Shown here in pieces: positions 57,466-64,000 of a stretch of DNA of 64,000 nt. A program made the position numbers and the translations under genes. The notes beneath the pieces are model-generated. The model did not search any database and was not told the DNA's origin. It was given only the letters and a program-made list of their open reading frames with translations. Within the stretch, counting starts at the first letter, position 1; each line of letters starts with the position of its first letter. This DNA comes from Annulohypoxylon bovei var. microspora (lineage: Eukaryota > Ascomycota > Sordariomycetes > Xylariales > Hypoxylaceae): assembly GCA_022836615.1 (NCBI GenBank), contig MU405241.1:124001-188000 (forward strand), read 5' to 3'.

Positions 57466-58983
57466 ATGTTTGCGGTACCAGGTTGGGCCGTGTCTGCGGA
57501 CAATCTCAAACCGGAGGCTGCGGTAGCTCCCAAAGCGACTCCGGATGAGTCTACAGATTCCAAGAAGCGCAAGAGGCCATCTGGACCAAATGTCACATCA
57601 TCCAATGTTGCAGATCTCTGGGAACGGGTCATCGAAGGAAGGTCAGGGAAGAAGGCCAAGTCTGATAAAGACCTGGGTGATGAGGGCGGTCTTACAGAGC
57701 GTCCACGGAAGAAGACTCTAAAAGAGAAAAAGAAACTGAAGAAATTGAAGCAGAAGGAAGAAGAGGAGCAGAACGCTTTGGAAAACGGTGAGCCTGTTCA
57801 GAACAGCAATGGAAAACCAGTCTCGGATTCACCTGATGCTACATCTGGGAAGGATAAGAAAAAGAAGAAGTCCAGAGACCGAAAGGAAAATGAAGCGGCA
57901 GGCCAAGCAACCAAAGCCCCCGCTCCCCCAGCACCGAAGTTGACGCCAATGCAAGCTGCGATGAGAGAGAAACTTGTGTCAGCCCGGTTCCGCCATCTGA
58001 ACGAGACTCTGTACACGAAGCCATCAGCCGACTCCTTCCAACTATTCCAAGACTCGCCCGAGATGTTCCAGGAATACCACGAGGGATTCCGACGACAAGT
58101 CGACGTCTGGCCGGAGAACCCCGTCGACGGGTACATCAAGGACATCCAGCTGCGCGGCAGCCAAAAGCCACCCCCTCGCTCGCGCCACGGGCCCCCAGCT
58201 CCCCCACCCTCCAACGCCAGCGGCGTCACCCCTCTCCCGCGCACCACCGGCACCTGCACGATCGCAGACCTAGGCTGCGGCGACGCCAAGCTAGCCGAGG
58301 CACTTCAGTCGTCTCTGAAGAAGCTGCGGCTCTCGGTCCTCAGCTACGACCTGCAGAGCCCGAGCGCGCTGGTGACGAAGGCCGACGTCGCGAACCTGCC
58401 ACTGCCCGACGGCGGCGTCGACGTCGTCGTCTTCTGCCTCGCGCTCATGGGCACCAACTGGCTCGACTTCGTCGAGGAGGCCTACCGCATCTTGCACTGG
58501 AAGGGCGAGCTGTGGGTTGCCGAGATCAAGAGCCGGTTCGGGCAGGTAGGAAAGGGCAAGAATAAGCCCGGCGCGCCGGTCGCGCATAGCGTGGGAAACA
58601 GGAGAAAGGTTCCGGGGAAGAAGGGTAAAGGACGGGATGCGGAGGGAGCAGATGGAGAGGAGAACGAGAAGGAATTGGCCATTGAGGTTGATGGCGCGGA
58701 TGACAAGAGGGACGAGACGGACGTCTCGGCGTTCGTCGAAGCTCTACGGAAGAGGGGGTTTGTCTTACAAGGCGCAGTTGACCTGAAGAACAAGATGTTC
58801 GTTAAGATGCACTTTGTCAAGGCGGCGTCGCCGTCAGTTGGAAAGGGGGTTGCTACGTTAAAGGAATCTAGTCGGGGTGCTGGCCCGAAGAAGAGCGGAG
58901 TCAAGTTCATCAACACGAAAGAAGATCAGAGTACGCCGGAGGAGAGCTCTATTCTGAAGCCCTGTGTCTATAAGCTGCGATAG
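57466..58983 (+). CDS. rrp8: 25S rRNA adenine-N1 methyltransferase RRP8
   Basis: One exon, 505 residues from the ATG at 57466. I prefer this start because MFAVPGWAVSADNLKP is the N-terminus expected of fungal Rrp8; the same frame is open 246 bases further up but that text is not protein-like. Rrp8 methylates an adenine of large-subunit rRNA in the nucleolus and aids early pre-rRNA cleavage. The first 160 residues are Lys/Glu-rich and disordered, as usual. The Rossmann methyltransferase part starts near residue 175 (MQAAMREKLVSARFRHLNETLYT), with SAM motif I IADLGCGDAKLAEAL at 266, LSYDLQSP, DGGVDVVVFCLALMGTNW and EAYRILHWKGELWVAEIKSRF. An insert rich in Gly, Lys and Glu (about 365-415) lies before the last strand (FVLQGAVDLKNKMFVKMHFVK). 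The middle of the gene is GC-rich. It converges with DDI1. Confidence 0.95.
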   Translation: MFAVPGWAVSADNLKPEAAVAPKATPDESTDSKKRKRPSGPNVTSSNVADLWERVIEGRSGKKAKSDKDLGDEGGLTERPRKKTLKEKKKLKKLKQKEEEEQNALENGEPVQNSNGKPVSDSPDATSGKDKKKKKSRDRKENEAAGQATKAPAPPAPKLTPMQAAMREKLVSARFRHLNETLYTKPSADSFQLFQDSPEMFQEYHEGFRRQVDVWPENPVDGYIKDIQLRGSQKPPPRSRHGPPAPPPSNASGVTPLPRTTGTCTIADLGCGDAKLAEALQSSLKKLRLSVLSYDLQSPSALVTKADVANLPLPDGGVDVVVFCLALMGTNWLDFVEEAYRILHWKGELWVAEIKSRFGQVGKGKNKPGAPVAHSVGNRRKVPGKKGKGRDAEGADGEENEKELAIEVDGADDKRDETDVSAFVEALRKRGFVLQGAVDLKNKMFVKMHFVKAASPSVGKGVATLKESSRGAGPKKSGVKFINTKEDQSTPEESSILKPCVYKLR

Positions 58984-59306
58984 GCAAGCTAATCTGTTAT
59001 CCATACCACGTATATCCTTGGCCTACTCACGTCTTCATACCAGAATATCTAGCCTACAGCAGCTTTAATTAGGGGAGCCCAGAACTATCTGCTCGAATTT
59101 AGGCCAATGATGTCATACTCGATGACCTTTTCTAAAGACCTCCGGGTCGCATGCAAAATCCCTCTCAGTGTCCCATAAAGCGCCCTCTACTAACTTATAT
59201 CAAGTGGTCAAAACCCGAGCCCAAGCCTGCCGTATTGTCAGGATATGTCGTTGCGCCCGGGGACTGCGTGTGCTATTGTCGCAAATTCAAGTGATAGGTC
59301 GGCACC
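58984..59306. other. Short convergent intergenic region RRP8/DDI1
   Basis: 323 bases, no gene; holds both 3' untranslated regions. Confidence 0.7.
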
Positions 59307-60757
59307 TCAATTGTTGAAGAGGAGGGAAGCGGCGAGCTCGACGTTGCCGCCGGTAGCCTCCAATGCATTAATAGCTGCCTGTCGATCCCAACCTAGTGCC
59401 ACCAGTGTGTTGATGTCGTTTTCCGGAAATGCTTGTGGGGGCTGTGCTTGAGGCTGCGGTTGAGGAGGACGAGCGACAGGGGCCGCAGGTCGGGATGTGA
59501 TGGGCGCAGAAGAACCGGAGGGGCCTGCTGACGATACCTGGGGGCCGGTGACGGCTCCCGACCGAGCACCAATAGTTGTACCGCCTGGTCCCTGGACGGT
59601 TGGCTCCTGGTTAACTGCCTCTTCAGTCTCCTTAGGGATTTCCGACTCGCCGAGGAAATCCACCTCTTCGCCTTGGATGATGAGCTTGCTTCGCACAAGG
59701 TCAATAACTGCTTGGTGACCCTTAAGAATATCCAGGCCGATCAACAGATCAACAGATTTCCCCTCCATGACCGTGAATGCGGCCGCGAGATGCTTCGTGC
59801 CGAGCTGAAGCATCGTGTAATGAACACGACCTATAATGTTGGCAGTTCCTACTCCACGAGCCACACCAGCGAAGCGTCTATCCACGAGGCGCATGATGTT
59901 ACACGCTTCAGCGCAAGATGGTGACATGATCGTAGCTTGGGCACCCGAGTCAACCAGGGCCTTAACTTTGATGCCGTTGACCTTGACATCGACGTATAGC
60001 AGGTGAACGCGGCCGAACGCTGGTGAGAGAGTAAGTTAGTACGCGGGATTTGAGATATTTGAGCAATAGCGTGACGTACATTCAGGATTGTACTCCATAG
60101 CGTTCTGGAGATTCTCCATGACACCTTGCTGGCGTATCATATCCTCAATCTTGGCTTGTGACTCGGGATTAAAATCATTGTTCAGAGCTTCGATCTCTCG
60201 CATGCGTGCTCGGCGAGCGTCCTCCTGCTGGTCTGCGTTCTGGCGGAAAATCTGAGCAAATCTCTGGGGATTCTCGAGGGCATTAGCGAGGGGTGGGTTT
60301 GCTCGCTCTAACTCGTTTCTTAGCCGGGGATCACCGAGTACTTGTAGACGAATGAGCTCAGGATCTTGAGGTAGGGCTGCAGGAGCCTGTCGTCTCTGGG
60401 GCTCGCGATGAGCAGCGGACTCGACGCCAGTGTTGCCACGCATATCCCGCACGTGCAGTGCTAGCATATCACCGTTAGAGATGTTGAGTTCTTGCAAGGT
60501 CTTGGAGTTGTCGGTGATGAGTTGGCCATTGTGGTAGATGTTCTGCGACGGAGCGGGTATACCCTCGGCTTCGATGGAACTTCGAAGGTCCGCGAGGGTC
60601 ATATCGGGAGGAACGTCGAGGTTTATCAGCTGAAGCTCTTGAGCCTCGACGGTCGGATTGTTCACATTAACGGTGATATGCCTGCAACAAAGCGTGTTAG
60701 CCGAGGTGGAACGGACTGGATGACTCAATACAAGGGGACGCGCAAAGGTGCTTACAT
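59307..60757 (-). CDS. ddi1: DDI1-like ubiquitin-shuttle aspartic protease
   Basis: Exons 60757-60756, 60681-60080 and 60019-59307 give 438 residues. The first coding exon is only AT; the intron 60682-60755 (donor GTAAGC, branch GCTAAC, acceptor GCAG) splits the start codon, and G opens the next exon, giving M-HITVNVNN. There is no ATG in the frame upstream of the ubiquitin-like domain otherwise. The second intron (60020-60079, donor GTACGT) splits a Ser codon. Parts: ubiquitin-like domain (1-75, with DVPPDMTLADLRSSI and IYHNGQLI), helical middle (about 125-195), the retroviral-type aspartic protease domain with DSGA at 225-228, and a C-terminal UBA domain (about 398-437, ALGWDRQAAINALEATGGNVE). 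Ddi1 binds ubiquitin chains and cleaves heavily ubiquitylated proteins. All key residues are present. Confidence 0.94.
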
Positions 60758-63700
60758 TTTGACTCGGCACAATGGCTTGGGATGACCTGTAATGACTGTC
60801 GGTTTGGTCGCAAAACGGCCGATCTTGGAGGATTAAGAAGGGCAAGATCGAAGTGGGGGAAAACGCAAACGCCTCAGTTTGGGTATAGGCTACCTTGCGG
60901 GCTACCTAAGGTATGTCGTGTCGTGAACTAAAACAAAAACGAGAGTGGTGTAGTGTCGTAGTGTTGTAATATGTTGAAGTTTGTGGTGTGTAGTGTCTGA
61001 ATCGAATCGAATCGGCGATCAAGAAAATTTGGCGAAAATTATGGTGCAGAGAAGTTGGAAAGGCGACGAATGACACGGTTGAATGAGGTGCTGACTGCCT
61101 TGACGATGTAACACAGGCACATGCAACAGGAACAATAGAGGATGAAGGGCGGGTAGGTGTTCCGTGAATGTGCTGGTTGGCAGATTTAAGGTCAGTTAAG
61201 GTAGGTAAGGTGGTATAGAAGATGCTGTCTAAGCAGTCTAAGCAGTCTAAGGAAGCCAAGTTTAATTTGTTCCAGGTATTTCTACGACATACCAGGGTAC
61301 ATACATGTACATATCTACTGTATCTGCTGTATCTACCGCACTAACGGTTTAAGGTTGTAGTATCGTACCCAACGGTACCAGGTAGGTAGCGTAGAATATG
61401 GTAATCAGGCCCCTCTCACCTTCCCCCTCCCCCGACCATCTACATCATCGCTTTCCCATCTTTCCGCACCTGCACTACTCGTAACCCACTCGCAACTGCG
61501 GACAGTCATAGATTCTCCACTTTATTAGGAAACAGTCCCGTCCCGGAGAACCCCGCTAGTAGAGCCTAGACCCCAATTAGATTTCTGATTCGCAGGGTTT
61601 CTGATGGGTAACACCCCACCTGGCTAAGATCCCCCTTAGCTGAGACCTCATTTGATCGCGTAGGGCTGGGGTCATCCAGAGGTTGCTCAAGGTTTTTGTT
61701 TAACGGTCACAACTATTATGTATCACTTTGACATGCCAGAAATGGCAACACCAAGACAACATTGAAATATGTTGTTACTTCCAAAGATCATTAAACTATG
61801 TGCTGTTCAACTTTAATAGCATCGGATGTCACACATATAAATATGTCAAGTGCTAAACTTAGGTATGAACTGAGAGTCTGAGACTACGTCACGATGTATG
61901 TAACTGATTACATAGATCTTTATGCTGACTGAGATTCTTCGAAACTAATAGAAGAAATTATTTATTAATCAGCTACAGAGTCTGTATTTTCTCTTTGAAA
62001 TTCATCACCTTTCTCACCCCTTCGCCCCCTACTTTTATATCGATTTAACTCCTAGAATTATAAACCCAGGAACTTGGCCTCGAAGACTGTTCTTCTCAAT
62101 GGCATAGGAGTGACATAGGAGTGCCTTAGCTTTGGCGAGGATGTAACTCAACTCCACTAAACTTGACAATTCAGATGGCCCTAGTTAACCGATCGTCGCA
62201 TGGGGATGCAGTATGCGGCCGACAACAACTCGGAAGTAATCATATCACATATGAATGCACTTAGCTGTATGTTATTATTAATATCAACGACCTGCATATG
62301 TAGGTACTCAATATATTATCTAGGTTATTACATTAAATACGAGATAGACTCTCACAGGGATCGTAAAATATGGTAGTTATTAAACCAAAAGTCTTATTTA
62401 TAGCTATACAGCATTTATGTAAAGCTGTCCACCATATGAAATACATGTATCTTAAGGTTGAGCGGGAACTTAGAGTTGAGAAACTTCTACCAATAACCCA
62501 AATCCTTGAAGAGTTTAATATTAACAGAACGAACGTTTGTTTCATATAAGACCTGGTCACATATCACTTCCACTAGTTACTCCGTATACATAGCACATTA
62601 AGACGCGAACAAACACAAAAGAGGAGTGGATGGAAATTTTAATTTACTATTAAGACACGGGGAGACGGTCAAGCCAGTGCTAGTAGCCATATGCATATAT
62701 GCAAAGGATAGATCAATTCTAAGAGACGTTTTAGAACACTAGGTACTAGTCGTATCCTTTTACACTGTTTCCCTTTCAAGGGGTTTGCCTCGGAATTAGA
62801 TATACGCGCATACATTTAAGTATAGACCTAGGTTAGATAAGTAATACAGTACAGAACATTGAAATACTTAAATTCATATACTACACAGTTAAGTGTCGTA
62901 ATATTCGATCATGATGAGTTAGTTTTCATATTGAGTATTAATGTTGCTAAGGTAGGAGAACAATTTGTATGCGAGTACAGTGTATATACAATGTATAGAA
63001 ATGTTTAGTGTCACAATTACGTCTTTCAAACTGTAAGTTAGAGCAGGTAATTGCTTGTTTAGATAGTTGAGCTTCCTCTTTACGTTGTGACAGATGGTGT
63101 CCCATGCATTGGAAAATTTCTACTTAATCATAAACTTTATACAACTACGGCTTCCTTCTAAGACCACTGCATAACAACTAATACAACCTCAGAATTATAT
63201 ATAATCATGATCATCTCTTCAGATGGGTTTATTCATTATGACCCAAAACATCCATGGCTAGCAAGGGAACATCGATGATGCAATGGGTCTTAACCATTAT
63301 CATCGTTACCACCATCTCATTCATATCCATATTTAACGAAGGCAATTTCTCACAGAAACTATACAATACTCAGTCTCCATTCTATTTTAACGACTAGAGA
63401 TTCCAACCATGCGATATTAAATTCCGTCTACTTGGACATTTATATACCTAGTTACATTACATAACTCTCGATTATAACGTCAATTGAGCCGAATCGCAAG
63501 TAACCGGACGCGGGCTTAGGTGGTATGCCCATCGCCATTCTATCTGGGGACTCTTATCAAGCCGCTCGCGTATTGGGAAATTCTCTATTATGTCCAGGCA
63601 AACCTAGCAGCTAAGCTGGTTGGAAGGAAATCAGGCAAAGGTTTATCCAAAAGGATGATAAGCATCATACTGGTCATCAAGTATGGCTTAAATGTACTTC

Positions 63701-64000
63701 GGTGGTGCTCCTGGAGCAGCAGATGAGAACCACATACTCGCAATTTGCTCCTCATTAAACAAGGAACACCGGAGGGAACGGCACAACTTCGATACCGACC
63801 TTCATCCTGTTCTTCCTATGTTCTCTTGTTGCTTTTTTCAAAGACAGTTTTGTTGAATCAAACATGGAATCTAACACATAACACACAATACCACATATTT
63901 ACAAAGCACTTACAACACTCTGCACATGATGTCAACGTCTCCCTCAGCATCTACATACCTGAGAGACTCTCCAAAAGCAGGCCTTACAGTCCCTCGGCTA
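60758..64000. other. AT-rich region upstream of DDI1, no gene seen
   Basis: 3.2 kb. The left part is the DDI1 leader and promoter, with a GAATCGAATCG run near 61000 and a TAAGCAGTC repeat at 61227-61251. From about 61700 on the DNA is AT-rich and frames are short. No transposon, RNA gene or split gene could be supported. Confidence 0.45.
61227..61251. repeat. (TAAGCAGTC) tandem repeat
   Basis: Almost three copies of a 9-bp unit about 470 bases upstream of the DDI1 start codon. Confidence 0.75.

Noticed and set aside
62333..62560. 75-codon minus-strand frame in AT-rich DNA
   Set aside because: Hydrophobic but without motif; typical of AT-rich spacer.

Overview
The window is nuclear DNA of a filamentous ascomycete. 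The genes have short (50-110 nt) introns with GTAAGT/GTATGT-type donors and CTAAC/CTGAC branch sites, widely spaced single-gene units on both strands, a dispersed single 5S rRNA gene, a Zn2Cys6 regulator of fungal type and a UMTA-type methyltransferase. Protein flavour and intergenic style suggest Sordariomycetes, possibly Xylariales; that placement is inference from recalled sequence patterns, not from a search.

Layout, left to right. 1-7.7 kb: 3' part of an IRC3-like mitochondrial helicase (+), an unrecognised 465-aa protein (+), and mitochondrial Lon protease (+). 7.7-12.85 kb: a long non-coding stretch rich in microsatellites. 12.85-15.7 kb: a 924-aa atypical kinase-like protein (+). 15.7-19.4 kb: no protein gene, but a divergent 5S rRNA gene. 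19.4-20.85 kb: stearoyl-CoA delta-9 desaturase (+). 22.7-26.2 kb: a Rad5/HLTF-like SNF2-RING protein (-). 27.8-28.3 kb: a small Arg/Ser-rich protein (-). 30.35-32.8 kb: type II phosphatidylinositol 4-kinase (+). 32.8-43.2 kb: gene-poor DNA enclosing one very intron-rich methyltransferase gene (39054-40975, eleven exons by my model). 43.2-50.3 kb: AIM41 (+), gamma-tubulin complex component 2 (-) and proteasome subunit alpha 5 (+). 50.8-54.0 kb: a Zn2Cys6 transcription factor (-). 57.5-60.8 kb: RRP8 (+) converging on DDI1 (-). 60.8-64 kb: AT-rich DNA with no supported gene.

Most genes are housekeeping and unrelated in pathway: mitochondrial maintenance (IRC3, Lon, AIM41), lipid metabolism and signalling (desaturase, PI4K), DNA-damage tolerance and protein turnover (SNF2-RING, DDI1, PUP2), ribosome biogenesis (RRP8, 5S rRNA) and the microtubule-organising centre (GCP2). 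I see no clear multi-gene biosynthetic cluster or defence system. The most useful discoveries are the methyltransferase that is broken into exons too short to appear as an open reading frame, a 5S rRNA gene whose sequence has drifted while its helices are kept by compensatory changes, and a DDI1 gene whose start codon is split by an intron. All exon boundaries were placed by eye from splice signals, frame continuity and family conservation; transcripts were not available.
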